Part shown: positions 11,559 through 23,600 of the stretch, piece by piece
Numbering within the stretch: position 1 is the first letter of the stretch
Layout: each line of letters starts with the position of its first letter
Assembly: GCA_019649035.1 (NCBI GenBank)
Contig: BMAT01013808.1
Span: 1 to 38,501 of the forward strand
Length of the DNA: 38,501 nucleotides
Reading direction: 5' to 3'
DNA from: Elysia marginata
Lineage: Eukaryota; Mollusca; Gastropoda; Plakobranchidae
Translations under genes and position numbers: made by a program
The notes under the pieces: model-generated
Seen by the model: only the letters and a program-made list of their open reading frames with translations
Databases searched by the model: none
What the model was told of the DNA's origin: nothing

Positions 11559-12561
11559 CTAATATTCATAGAGTTTTGTTTTGTTTATTTGCTTGTCTGG
11601 GCATTCCCGTGTTCTGTTGTAGTAATAAAAACAGCCATCACGACGAACCAATTTCTTCACATAGCCATTGTGTGGCCATCTGTCCACCTGCCCAAAATTT
11701 TTTTAAAAGAAAGGATAAAACAATGTGACAAATATGTCTTGCAGTTAGAGCGAATACATATTAGTTCTACAGTTTTCACAAATCAAAAAAAGGTCACTTT
11801 GGGCTTAAATTCTGAAACAAACAACATGTGCCTCCAGACTTAACCAAGGTACAGTAGTCTGTAGACATGCACATGCCAGATAAAGTGTCGCCTTAGCAGT
11901 ATGAATGATTTTTGCTTCATAATCAAACCCTCTCACTCAATTATTCATACACGTATCACCTTAAATGGCATAGACAAGTTCATGTGTTAACGATTCTTTC
12001 TTAAACCTATCAATCGTTATGGTATCTTACAACAAAAATGTTGGTTCTCTTCACTAAGCAATTAAAAATAGTGATGCTTAAGTCCATCCAACTCTAAAGA
12101 AACTAAATGTAAATAATATAAAGTGTTCAAAGAACTTCTAAAGAGCTGGATGGCAAAACTTTTTTATGAGAATCAAAGTTTCTTCCTTCAGTAAAAAAAA
12201 AGTAATTCATGGCATAATCTTCTTACCAGCAGAATCAATACTTAATTTTAAATTTTTAAATATTTATTTCTCACAACACTATCATTTTAATTGTTTTAGC
12301 TCAATCATTTTTGTGACCTTTGAACCCTCTGTTTGAAGTTTGAAAATTTTGCAATCTGGTATCTAAAATCTAAAAGTTATTAACAAAAAATTATAAAATA
12401 TGACATACATGGTCTGTTTTCTGAACTTCTCGATATTCAATTTCATCTCTATAGCCTGCGATCTGAAATCTGTAGGCCTCCTCTACAACATCACTCCAGC
12501 GGGTTGGACGGGTCATTGATTTAGGTTGATTTGCTGATGGCATTCTAACAGCTGCTGCCAT
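11559..12561 (-). CDS. MEIG1: Meiosis expressed gene 1 protein (MEIG1), complete, two coding exons
   Basis: MEIG1 is a small protein of animals with motile cilia or flagella. In mammals it binds PACRG on the manchette and is needed for sperm tail assembly. Coding exons are 12561-12409 (51 codons from ATG) and 11687-11559 (42 codons plus TAG): 93 aa, against 88 aa in human. The match is clear: [20 protein letters not shown] and [18 protein letters not shown], then FYYYN and a YEY end. The residues reported for PACRG binding in mouse (Trp50, Lys57, Phe66, Tyr68) align with Trp55, Lys62, Phe71 and Tyr73 here. The intron has donor CAT|gtatgt and acceptor ...ttgggcag, phase 0. The ATG lies two bases after an acceptor (...tcttcag at 12564-12570), so a 5' UTR intron is expected. 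The N-terminal 20 residues are basic, Pro/Ser-rich and poorly conserved. Confidence 0.95.
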
Positions 12562-12804
12562 ACCTGAAGATTTTTTCAAAGAAAAAGTTGAATGCATTTA
12601 AAAACTTTCATAGGGAAAATTAAGCTATTTGTAAAAAAAATTCTAATAGACCTAGGTACATTGGAAACATACAGTATTATCCAATTTTATCAACAGCTCC
12701 ACTTCTGTCAATCTTCATGGGACATAGCCACTAACAAGTAACATTGACTTAGCTTTATATTGGTACGGCCTTGGTAGACTAGTATGTGTAGACAATCGAT
12801 AATT

Positions 12805-13095
12805 TTCAATTCTTCTTCTTCTTGTCACCCGGCCTATTGAAGGCCATTCTTGAGTGGACTTGCCACACTTTTCCAAGTCACACGATGTTGGGCTAGCTTG
12901 ATGCTTCTGTAGAGCTGGTTGCCTGTTTATTTTTTTTTTATGTCGTCATATTTATACCACTGATATCTGGGTCTGCCCCTTCTACTTCTACATCCATTAT
13001 ACCTGAGGACTGTTTTCTGCAGGCTGTCACATCTTGTAATGTGACCAAAACATGACAAGCCATGTGTTCTCATTTGAGAAAGCAGTCCTCTCTAA
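12805..13095 (-). mobile_element. LINE 3' end fragment in the MEIG1 UTR intron
   Basis: On minus the translation reads HGLSCFGHITRCDSLQKTVL, then SRRGRPRYQWYK, then an EWPSIGRVTRRRR-like end and an AAGAAGAAGAAG tail. The FGH...R(R)GRPR...W order is the C-terminal tail of many LINE ORF2 proteins, and a GAA-type tail suits a LINE 3' end. Confidence 0.65.
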
Positions 13096-14218
13096 TACTA
13101 AGAGACCTAAAAAATTGCAATAGGCCTGTTAAAAAATATTAAAATGAAAATGCTGCTTCTTTTCCTAAAAAATAATAACATGTGTAACGACAGTATACAA
13201 GCTCTTTGTTTACAAACCTTTTCCTATACTTATTTGCTTGATAGCTCCAACAATTAGCATTAGACCTATCACTCTTTGTCTTGTGACAAGCTGACTTTGT
13301 TGTTAACACAAGAGAGAGAGAAAGAGGAGAGGGGGAAGAAAAGAAGAGAAGAAGGAAATGATCCTGGGGTTTGTTTGGCATTACTGGTAAGCATAGAAGG
13401 ACTGGTCTCACTCTCAGCACTTTGTATACTTCATGTCACAGATCGTGCGTTAGGCAGATAAAACCTCACCTGTAAAACTGTCATCACTTTGGATTGCCAC
13501 CAGGCCATTAAGTAAGCTAGGTCTAGAGTGGGATTTAACTTGCGATAAGCGAAAAATTCCACAGATTTTTATTTTTTAAGAGAGAAATAGAGTTTTTCAC
13601 TTTGCCCTGACTAAGCTAAGATCAACTCATGCAAAAATAGACCTAGAGGAAGTGCTTAAATTTATACTGTATAATTATGTTTATATAACATTATCGACTT
13701 CAGTGGAGTTGCCAGGATTTTCATATATTGAATTTTTTTTTCAGAAAAAATCACAAAATTATCTCTTCTTTGTGACTGTTAACATTATTTATTTTTTTAT
13801 AGGAAAGAAAGAGACTTAGGACCAAATTCTACTGCTTAGTCCACCCCCAGGCAGCGTGTAAATTTAGACCGAAATTTTAGACTAGAAAAAGTCCATCAAT
13901 AAGAATAGGCCTAGGCTCCCGCTCCATTTAGTCAATTATTTTGGTGTGCATTCTTTACATGTATTACTCTCCTGACTAGAAAAAAAAAAACGAAGATAAG
14001 TTCAGACAATTTTACCCCCAGACCTACGGCTTGGCGCTTTATGTCATGGTTTGTTCCCACCCCTGTTGTTTTAGCTCTTATACTTGATAGTCCAACTCAA
14101 AATATTTGTCACTTCTAGAATTGGAAAAATGATTAGATTTTAGACGAAAACCTTTCATTATTACTATGATGATTATCGGTTACCTTTGATTCTTAAAAAT
14201 TTTACAGTTCTGATTAAA

Positions 14219-14850
14219 ATCTAGATCTAGATCTAGTTTATTTGTGTTATCTTTCTATAACTCATAAAATATTGGGGTGGGAACAAACGTTAAAGCACCT
14301 GAGGCTTCCCTATGAACCAGTCTCTTGATATCAGTAGGTAGAGGGGTTCTTTTGCCTTTTCTTTCTATTCGCCTCACTCCTCTCACTTTCTATTATCTGC
14401 CAAGCCGATCATGCACAAGTTTCTTGAGGGTTACAATTCACTAATATAATTACTATTAAAATGAAGACCTAAATAAGCCTATCTCACACTATAACTGCTG
14501 ATGTTGCTGTTACTGTTGCTAGAAAAAACGAGAGACATGCGTAGAAATAGATATAGTCTCTAGATCTAGAATAGATCTTGGTCTAGAATCTACATACTTT
14601 GGTGGTCCTCATATTAGTAATTTTATAACCAGTCCAATAATCTTGAACTCAACGAATTCTAGATCTAGCATGCAATGAAGTGAAAAATATTTTTATTCTT
14701 TACTTCATTCTAAATGTTATACATATGACTTTATGTCTTACCAAGGCCTAGGGTAGGCGTACACCAGGTTCTAGGTCTAGAATCTAGAGAGAGACTAGAT
14801 CTAGATAGGCATAGGCCTATCCAGATCTACTCAGTCGCTAAATCTAGAAC
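14219..14850. repeat. Cluster of CTAGATCTAG palindromes
   Basis: CTAGATCTAG or close variants recur at about 14221, 14558, 14657 and 14793, with further TCTAGA and AGATCT cores between. A second group lies at 29405-29465. The density is far above chance but the units are not in tandem array. Confidence 0.6.
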
Positions 14851-14978
14851 TTTCGGACTCGTGAATAACCATAAACGTTTGATTTATTTTAGAAATATAA
14901 ATTAATAATGAGAAATTATCAGATGCGTTTGCAGGGAAATCAGAAAAAAACAACACCAATGTGATTAGGCTTACTCAC

Positions 14979-15012
14979 CAAAGAGTCTCAAGATGAAAGG
15001 GAGAATGCCAAG
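14979..15012 (-). other. MEIG1: Probable MEIG1 5' UTR exon (donor end fixed, start approximate)
   Basis: On minus, ...GAGACTCTTTG|gtgagtaag gives a strong donor after 14979, and the MEIG1 coding exon begins with an acceptor at 12563. The 2.4 kb between them would be one UTR intron. The transcription start is not visible; I place it just downstream of the X-box. There is no other gene signal on this strand in between. Confidence 0.5.
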
Positions 15013-15022
15013 TTGCGTTGGG

Positions 15023-15035
15023 GTTGCCTAGTAAC
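15023..15035 (+). promoter_or_regulatory. RFX X-box (GTTGCC-T-AGTAAC)
   Basis: Exact match to the X-box consensus GTNRCC N(0-3) RGYAAC with one spacer base. RFX factors control cilium and spermiogenesis genes. The site lies next to the inferred MEIG1 first exon and between it and a possible divergent start at 15110. A CCAAT box on minus (15055-15059) sits just upstream. Confidence 0.7.
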
Positions 15036-15109
15036 AACGATGGCTGCCAAAGATATTGGGTAGACCGCTAAAGTATCCTTGTGTTCGTAATATACAGGCG
15101 ATTCGAGGA

Positions 15110-15139
15110 ATGAATGGAGCCGCTACAATAACGTTGCAG
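15110..15139 (+). CDS. Possible first coding exon of a gene divergent from MEIG1
   Basis: ATG followed by ten codons (MNGAATITLQ) running into CAG|gtaaag, a good donor. It lies about 75 bp from the X-box on the opposite side from MEIG1, as expected for a shared bidirectional promoter. I found no convincing downstream exon on plus in the window, so this rests on a short ORF and one donor only. Confidence 0.25.
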
Positions 15140-15378
15140 GTAAAGTGTAAGCCTATAATAGAGACAGGCAGGTTCTATGATTGGAGAGGGAAAATTTAGC
15201 ACAGGTAATAATGCAAGATCAACCACCATCTAGATACAAGAAAAAAACTAGATCTATTTTTTCCTTCTTAGGATAGTTTTAAGGCATGACTTTGTACATG
15301 TACCATAGTTAAGGACATAAAGCGCCTATTTGTGTGTGGGCATGAATATTAAACAAGATGACAGGGTGTAGTTTTGGT

Positions 15379-15447
15379 TCATAAACTAAATCAAATATAA
15401 TGTTTGTTTAAGCTTCATAAACTAAATCAAATGTTTATTTAAGCTTG
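15379..15447 (+). repeat. Tandem duplication, about 35-bp unit, two copies
   Basis: TTCATAAACTAAATCAAAT...GTTTGTTTAAGC is followed at once by TTCATAAACTAAATCAAAT...GTTTATTTAAGC. Confidence 0.75.
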
Positions 15448-16680
15448 TTGTGAGCTCTGGGTTCAACAGTTAACATTAGTGAAAGCTTGTAGTTGGGAGA
15501 GGGGTTTGAAGGTGATACAGTGTGCATTTTAACAGGTAAAGTCGAGTGATTTATACTGAGTGCAAGTTGAATAGTGTCCTTTAAGCCTTTAAAAGTTAGG
15601 ACACAACGGACACTGGATGCAGGACCTGGGAGCACAGAGTTTTCTGGGAGAGCTGCAACAGGGTACGTCGAAACGCCGTCACTTTGACACCGGACTTGTA
15701 CTTGTGGGGCCGGAGATAAAACAGGCTCTCGGCGAAACAGAGTCCTGCCTTTTACACTCAGTGTGTCTTGAGAGTGTGGTCGGTGTCAAGTACAAAGTCC
15801 TGGATATATGATTAGTAGGCTAAGAAAGAGAAGCGCGGTATTTTAATAATTTTCTGCGATTGTGCGGAAGGGAGAGAGAGAGAGATTTCCGTTTATGTAC
15901 TGAGCAAGTTTTGTTAAATAGTATTTGTAGTTCTATTTAATTTGCAAGGAACCAGAAGGTTAAGAGTATAAAGTTTTACCTTGATCTGTGCACGGAATGG
16001 GAGTGTGAATTTCCTACCCTCGGTGTAGACTCCTTGTAGGAGAATAGTCCAGACGGTGGACCAAGAGAGTGGAGTGGTGGATATTTAGTTTATGTGCTAT
16101 TAGACAGACTTTTGAGGGATTTCAATGGTCAACACATGGTATGACAACGCTCGTCTCTAGTGGCAAATTTATGTAGAATGCACCTACATGTGCAGAGTGG
16201 TTGATTGTCTCTGGAGTAAGGTGCTTGGAGCAACTCCTGAGAAAGATAATATGGTCAAAGGGTCTAACAAGCCTGCCCACCACAGCGCTTTATAGATATT
16301 AGCCCAGAACTGAAAATACGAAATAAGGAAGACATTACATTCTTGAAAAAAAACCACCGGCTTACGTGTAGGAAAAAAACACTCGGAAAAAAGAAAACAG
16401 TATTATTTTAGTGCAGCCAGCTGAATGGAATTAAGCTCTGATTGCAAAATTAATTTCATAGACTAAGAAAACCTTTGATGGTGACTGATAACAGGTCTTC
16501 TCTTTGGAAAATTATGAAGCATTGCTGTGTATCACAAAAAGAGGGAATTCTTACAGAAAATATGTAGGGGCAAACCAATTGCCAATTCATTCACGATGGA
16601 CAGCTAACTGAAAGTTTGGATTGTAAAACAGTTGAATAAACGAAGGTGTCTTTCGTCACAATTTCTCCTCACCCTTGCCC
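15448..16680 (+). other. Unassigned, relatively GC-rich stretch, possibly LINE 5' region
   Basis: More GC-rich than its surroundings. It lies upstream of, and in the same orientation as, the LINE fragment at 16692. ORFs here are short and unrecognised. A LINE 5' UTR or ORF1 relic is a guess from position only. Confidence 0.3.
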
Positions 16681-16691
16681 TTGAGTAGTAA

Positions 16692-17470
16692 ATGAAAGAA
16701 CCAATAGACGGAAGAAAGAACGAAATCGAGTGGACGTTGTGGACAAAGTTGCATGACCTGGACATTGCAGATCATCTTGTGCTATCGTTTGATAACCAGG
16801 ATCGTATGCAGCGTAAAACACTAGTCCTTGAGAAAGTTTCACAATTATTTAGTCTCAAATTCCACGCAGGAGAGCCCAAAATTCTTAAAACAATAGGTCT
16901 ATTAATTACGCTGGGCCGATAACAAAACTTTTGAAGTGGTAAATATTTTTTTACTTACTTAGGACGCATAATTGACCAGACATGAAGCCCAGAAAAGGAC
17001 ATTAAGTCTAGACTACGTAAGATTAAGGGATCTTTCATGAACTTGCAGAAAATTTGAAAGGAACAAGCAATTTTAATAAGAACAAAAACTAGAACCAGAT
17101 TATGTAACTGCGATGTAAAACTTGTGGTGTAAGTTGGAGACCCACTGATACATGCATTAGAAAGATTATACTTGTCTTAGGATGAAAAAAATGAAAGTTG
17201 CATGGCCAGAGACGACCGGGAATGAAATTGTATTGGAGAGAACAGGACAGAGAGCTGTTGCAAAAGAGATAGGTATGCGCACATGGAGATGGATAGGACA
17301 CACTATGAGGAAACTAGCAAGCAGCACAACAAGGCTCAGGCAACAGTAGAATCCTCAGGGACAAAAGTCAAGAGGTAGGCCACAAGCAACATGGCGGAGA
17401 CTCGCCAAGAAGGATCTGAAAAGAGGTGGACTTTCTTGAAAATAAAAATTAGTTTCGAGAACGGTCCAGG
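16692..17470 (+). mobile_element. LINE reverse transcriptase fragment, dead
   Basis: First part: WTLWTKLHDLDIADHLVLSF, the RT active-site region with the usual A-D-D changed to A-D-H, then LKFHAGEPKILKT. Later frames give RTWRWIGHTMRKLASSTTRL, then GQKSRGRPQATWRRLAKKDL. The order matches the palm, thumb and C-terminus of an endonuclease/RT-type LINE. Several stops and shifts are present. Confidence 0.75.
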
Positions 17471-17559
17471 CTGAAAGGGAACGGAAGTCTTGTTTGCGGC
17501 TTATAGTATACCCAGATACAGGCTGAAAAAGACTTTTGAAATGTTACTAGTACAACAAG

Positions 17560-19250
17560 TGAGACTAAGATTGATCAGAAATACTACTGAACAGGCCCAA
17601 GTGCTGATTTACAATTAACAATCTTGTTTTGAGAAGAATCTCAAGACTCTAGCAAACCTGATAGATCTGTACCCTATGATGCAGTCTGATCCTGAGGGCT
17701 AGCTAATTGATTCCATGGATCAAAAACTCTGAAATCTAATCAGCTATCAGGTACAAGGCAGTTTCGTGTAGAAATAGGAAGTGAGAAAAAANNNNNNNNN
17801 NNNNNNNNNNNNNNNNNNNNNNNNNNNNNNNNNNNNNNNNNNNNNNNNNNNNNNNNNNNNNNAAAAAGGAAGTGAGAAAAGTTAATTTAGAAAATAAGGA
17901 ATGAAGTTCCACAAGGTTCAACATCATACACCAACTACATAGGCCTACATGAGGCTGAGTCACTAAAACTAAGCTAAGCCGACACCTCATCAATCCAAAA
18001 TGAACTAGAGAGAAAGTGAAAAGGTGCTCAGCCGAGATACCACACTTAACACAGTATTATTTGACTCAATGCACCTAAAATTGAATACTAAGAAATCAGT
18101 ATCATCAATATCCCATCTTGAAAATCACCCAAGATAAAAGAAACTGGATATCAAAAATGAAGGAATATCACTTTCCGCAGAACAAAACCCAAAATATTTT
18201 GAAGTCATGGGCAGCTCACATAATGATAGGAAAACAAAGATCCCCAAAGGATGCGCTAATAACATTTTAAAAAGGCACTGCCTTATCAGAAAGATAAGAG
18301 GAACACCCTAGGGTGCCCCTCCCAACATCTGCCCCAACCCTGTACGAACCAAGAGTTCTCACACTAACATTACAAACTTTAAGCAGCAACGCGTGAGTAT
18401 GACGGGAACGTCTGTGGGTCTATTTTTAGAAACTGGTTTCATCATTTTTGGTGCTTCCTCTATCTGCTTTCCCGATTTTCACGTATGCGTAGTGAGACAC
18501 GGTGCGTGTGCTTAAGGTCTCTACTGTTGACGTAAAACCGAAAGAGTTCATGAGAACAATAACAGGCTGTTTAACACCAACACTTGTTTAGTGACTTCCA
18601 GCCATTAGATCAAGCTCAATCACACCACCTCATATCAGAAGAGAAGACAATATTTAAACAGGCAAAACTAACACGGAAAAAAGGTATGCCAATTGCCAGA
18701 TCATGTCACACCATCAAAAATTTTCAACGAATACCCCACCAAAAGTCATTTTTCGTCAGAAGAGAAGCATTAATCAGACAACACTAAAAAGAATAAAGGA
18801 AATGCCAGATAATCAGATAATGTCCCCGTCAGAAAAACTCAACGAATACCCACCAACAGCATGACTCAAATCTCCTAGGCCACCCACAAACCGAAGCTCA
18901 TAAAGTACAATGCAACGGAAGAATGGCAAACTGAATGGGAGAAACATATTCTACTAGGTGCCATTATCTTTGATGATCTAACATAGACCCTCTCATGCTT
19001 TAGACAGATAAAATGAAAATACCGGGTCACTTCAAATAGTCCCTTTATTGGGCCTTTAATAAACACAACAGGACTGCCTACAATGTGCATGGCGACTCCC
19101 CAATGTGCCCACTGTGCAAATTGTAAAGAACCAGAAAAGTTGGACCATATAATATAGCCATATACTGCCCAATCACCGAAAATAAAGGTGTGTACGATAC
19201 AATAAAGACTGATTTTAAAACAGCAGATGATTATGTTCACAAATAGGATT
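17560..19250 (+). mobile_element. Second LINE reverse transcriptase relic, interrupted by the assembly gap
   Basis: After the gap, NEVPQGSTSYTNYIGLHEAE carries the RT motif PQGS. It is followed by LKLNTKKSVSSISHLENHP and QNPKYFEVMG (compare the PKYLGV of related LINEs), then a C-terminal CAHCANCKEPEKLDHII-like zinc-finger relic near 19110-19150. Many stops. It appears to be a jockey/I-like element and differs from the upstream LINE fragment. Confidence 0.65.
17792..17862. other. Assembly gap (71 N)
   Basis: Run of N. Both flanks carry the same AGGAAGTGAGAAAA sequence (about 17777-17790 and 17867-17880). Confidence 0.99.
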
Positions 19251-19327
19251 AAAATTTTTTATTTGGAATATCATTATGTAAACCAGCCATACAATAGTAA
19301 AAAAATAATGCGAGCGTACATTGTAGC

Positions 19328-19348
19328 TAGGTTAGGTTAGGTTAGGTT
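19328..19348 (+). repeat. Short (TTAGG)4 array
   Basis: Four units of TTAGG. It is the arthropod-type telomere unit, but this short array is interstitial and may be chance. Confidence 0.8.
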
Positions 19349-19349
19349 G

Positions 19350-20632
19350 TTTGAATTTTAGCATCTCTTTTCAACTGCAAGGTTATATCAGAGCCGACGC
19401 TTGGGACAATTGAAAGCGTGCTGCCACATTGCGCTTGCATTCACCACACCCAGTCGCATCATCCTGACACGGGCCGACCAGACTTAGCACTAAATCCATA
19501 ATGCCAGACACTAGGCGGATCAGCTGCTAATACCAATTTTAAAGTCCTTGGTACTGCATTGTAGCAAAAAAATAATATCGCAAGACGCTACAAGATTATG
19601 TAGACCTACCACTTTTTCACTGATGCACGTCAGGAAAAAAAAACTAGTTGTTACATGTTGTTGAGCCAAAATTCTCAATATTGATAACACCCTTTACAAC
19701 AGATCTGTAATAACTCAAAGATTCATTCACAAAAATAACCTTAAGTTCAGCACCTTAAGTACTCATCAAACCAAGCACAGAAATTTTTTCTTCTTCTTCA
19801 CTAGCAAGAAATTTTTCTGCAGCAGATCAGCAACGTCTTGCAGCGATTCCCAGAAGTGATTTAAAAACCATATTCGAAATCTTGTTAGATCGACTTTAAA
19901 GTGTCAACAGAGACTATTTTGAGAAATAAACTAAGTTTGTTCCGATTTCTCCAAGTCCCGATATGCCCACTTCTTAATTTGTAAAACTGGTACATTTTTT
20001 GTTTGTGTCCTCCCCTCTCTTTCGTGTTTTAAAAAAAATAAATTGGAAAATTAAAGTTCTTAAAATGCATTCAATTTAAAATGTACAGATGTATTCAGAA
20101 AATGTGCATTTCTTTTTTGTGGAACACATGTATGATGAAAGGTACATTATTTATTTTGTGCTTTTCAACCATCCACATTCACTGCTAATGCTATCTAATA
20201 TGATGAAATCTTGTTTGTTTGTTGTTGTTGTTTTAATGGAAAATGCGTTTTATGGGTTCATTGCTTCTGGGACGCTGTAAAAATGCATTTCGTTTCATCA
20301 GATCCTTACTACCCATTCTTCAACTTGAAGGATTCTCTTCACGTTCTCCAAATATTAAGTTTTTAGGATGTAAACCCGTCAACTCCAGGAAGTAATTATA
20401 TTTTTTTTAATTTTAAGAGTGGACCAAAGAATTTGGTACTACACAATGTATTAGTAATAAGCTTTGTACTAGACTAAAAAAAATTCTTCTCTTTTTTCTT
20501 TGTATAGCAGGGTGTCCTGAACTGGTTGAAGAAGGTGTTCATTTGTTGCTATAATAATCCCGCATTTTCACATATTAGATTCCCCTATCCTAAAAATTTA
20601 TAATATAAGCTTTGCTAACCTGTTGTGGCCGT
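19350..20632. other. Stretch without recognised features
   Basis: AT-rich with T-runs. No exon or repeat family recognised. Confidence 0.4.
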
Positions 20633-23600
20633 TCAGAGGGGGGTTTGCTCCTTTCTCCTGAGTTTGTAAAAGTCATCTTTTCTCATTTGAATCTCCGTAA
20701 AATGATTCTTCCACTTTTCTCCTGCGGCTATCCTGATCATCGTTTTTGCCTCTCGGTACACGTACATGTATGTGACTGTTACAGTGTTAATCTTGAAAGA
20801 TGATCTGATAAAAACACATCTTTTCTTCAAAGTGGAGAGGTAGACCCAGGGGTCCACCTAGCAAAAACCCTCATTAGAATATGTGGACCCCTGAGTCGAC
20901 TGAACCAATAGATTTAGAATGTAAAGTTATTAAAGATTGGCTGGTATACGAAACAGTAAATTCCACCACAAATGTTGCTATTATTAGGGTACACATAGCA
21001 AAAGATAAGGTTTATATTAAAAGTATATCTAGATCAATATGAAACTGTAACACTTCATTTTATCCAATACCCTTCGTTTGCATTTAATTTTTAAAATAGT
21101 ACACAGATACACTCTCTCCCTCTATGTAGATCAAGTAAAAGCAACTTATCTAGATGATCTATCTACATGTACCTATCTTCTGAATGAAAATTCATGAATT
21201 TTGTTTACAGCTACAATTCAAGAATCATTGAAGTGGTAGAAAAAGAGGAAGAAGAAAATATAGAAAAGGGAGTAAGATCAAAAGGTAGGAGAAGGATTAT
21301 GAGAATCGTGAAGGCAAAACTAAGATTTCTGTAAAGCCAACCTTGGGTATGCATCGTCTGCCTTTGCCAAAACTTATCATTTTTGCTACACTCAGCCAAG
21401 GGTCCACCTATTCTGATGGGTACCCTCAACCTCTTTCTTTGTCATTCATTTGTTTCTTGCTAAAGTTAAAAAGTATGAAATGGGATGTTTTCAGAAGTGA
21501 CAACCAAAAAAAGTATGTAAATCATTGTTATTTCTTTGATTTAATAATGAACAAAAAGCAACTATCAAGATAATCTTGCAGCCATTATTTTGAGACAAAT
21601 GAGTATTATCAGATCCTGTTAGTTTTTGGAGGCATATTACATAATTATTACAGAACTTCGCACCTAGTTTCCTTAAACTCCAAGGCTTTAGACTGTTCTG
21701 GGGAAAATAACAAATCTTTGCTCTAGCTTACATTAACTCCAGGGCTTTAGGCTGTTATAAAGAAAAAAAATCTTTGCATCAGAATTTATATTTATAGTCG
21801 CAAGCCTTTAGGATTTGGTGAACCTGGTGCAATACACATGGATATCCTCTGCCTTTTTTCCATTTAGTTTTTTCAACTTTAATGCTTGTGGCCCATTTTT
21901 GACTCAGAGTTAGATTCTATCAGTTGTTTTACAGCCAAGCTCTCTGGTAGCTCAACTGCTATGATTATTCAGTAATTCAGGAAGCAAGCCTTGGCAAATT
22001 CACCATTTTTTTTCCAAACATTTTTTGTTCCCATTTTAAATTGGCCTTACTGATTGGGTCCCATAAGCCAAACACAGTGGCTCAACGACAAAGCAAGACA
22101 GAGTCACATCTTCAACAGGTCGGACCAAATAACATTAGTTGTGTACTTTGACCTGGTCCTTAGATCTAAATTTAGATTGAGCTGGTGACAGCAACTTTAT
22201 TGGTTTAACCTCAACTTATCTTTGGTAATACATGTAATATTTTCACCCCAGCATTTTATCTCAAAGATGTTTCTTTCAAAAATTAAACAAACATACAACC
22301 ACTGTGCTTACTGCTAGAAAAGTGTCTTATCTAATTTGACATGAACATACTTCTGTCTTCAAAAGATCATCAACCATCTTATGGCAGACAACTAGAATGC
22401 ACTGAGCCGTTTTTTCTCAAATGCGAAAGATGGAAATAGCAAGTCAGTAAATGAGATACAATCCATTTGAGTCTAAGGATTGATTATTTTGAAGCCATAA
22501 AAAACTAGACATGCTTTTTTGCTAGCACAGTGACGACATCAAAAACAAATGTCACATACACAAACACACACACATAGTATAAATAAACTTACTTCAAAAA
22601 GAAGACTAAAAGGACCTTGTTAAAATCTCACTGGTAGTGGTAATATGCTTGATTTATTTGCTGAAAAATGTCACCAATCATAGCAAACTAAAAAAAAAGT
22701 GCATACAAAAATACTGTATGGCCCGTATAAACAGATTTACAAGGGGATTATCTAAGAAGCGACCATCAACATTATTTCTTGAATAGACAACAGTGGAATC
22801 CGTGAGAATTCAAGTCAGTTTAAGTCACACCTCGCAACAATCCCGTTTTTTTTGCTCCCTATTTATTTCAGTAACTTTATTTTGCATGAGACAACCTATT
22901 AAGGTCAACACTTCGTAGCCAGGTGAAAAAAGATAGAGAGACTTCAGATGGGTCTTGATAGAGACAAAGAGCTGGGTGGGTGGGCCATCTTTGTTTCCAT
23001 TAATGATTCAAGACACTACAGGCAGCGCATGCTCACCTGCCTGGGCCCGCTGGCCTGGCAAGGGTTAGTGGGGGATAGGGATAGGGCTTATACTGAAAAT
23101 GGATAAAGTCAATCTCGCTTGAAGTCAAAAAAATTTTTTCGGTCCTGAGGTGTTGACTTTATCCGGATTCCACTGTAGTTCAAAACTTAAGTCAACAAAA
23201 AAAAAAGTACATTGTGAGTTGAAGCTTTAAAGAATGAAAAAAGTATACAGTGGACCTTGCATCCAACAACCTTGGACTCAACAAACCCATGCATTTAATG
23301 AACTGTAATACAGTCCCGATTTTTTTCTCTTCTTTAACCTTTACAAATGTCCTTGTATAGAGCAAACTAACTCCAGACTAACCTTGTTTTCAAAGAACTA
23401 GAAGTCAAACCAAAACAAATGGTTGATCTTTTAAAGCCGTTTTTTTCCCATTATTCGAATTATCAGTAATTCATCTATGACAGTATCAATGAGAGTGGGT
23501 TGGTGTGTGATTATACAATATAGCAAAGGAAAACTAGCTAACATTACAAAAACTTGCAGCACAGTGTGTGTTCTATTCTTTCTAGTTTTAAATAGGGTTT

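Noticed and set aside
11546..11843. Plus-strand ORFs over the MEIG1 last exon
   Set aside because: Antisense shadows of the MEIG1 coding exon.
19328..19348. Telomere-like TTAGG repeats
   Set aside because: Only four units and interstitial, so not evidence of a chromosome end; the unit also differs from the TTAGGG usual in molluscs.
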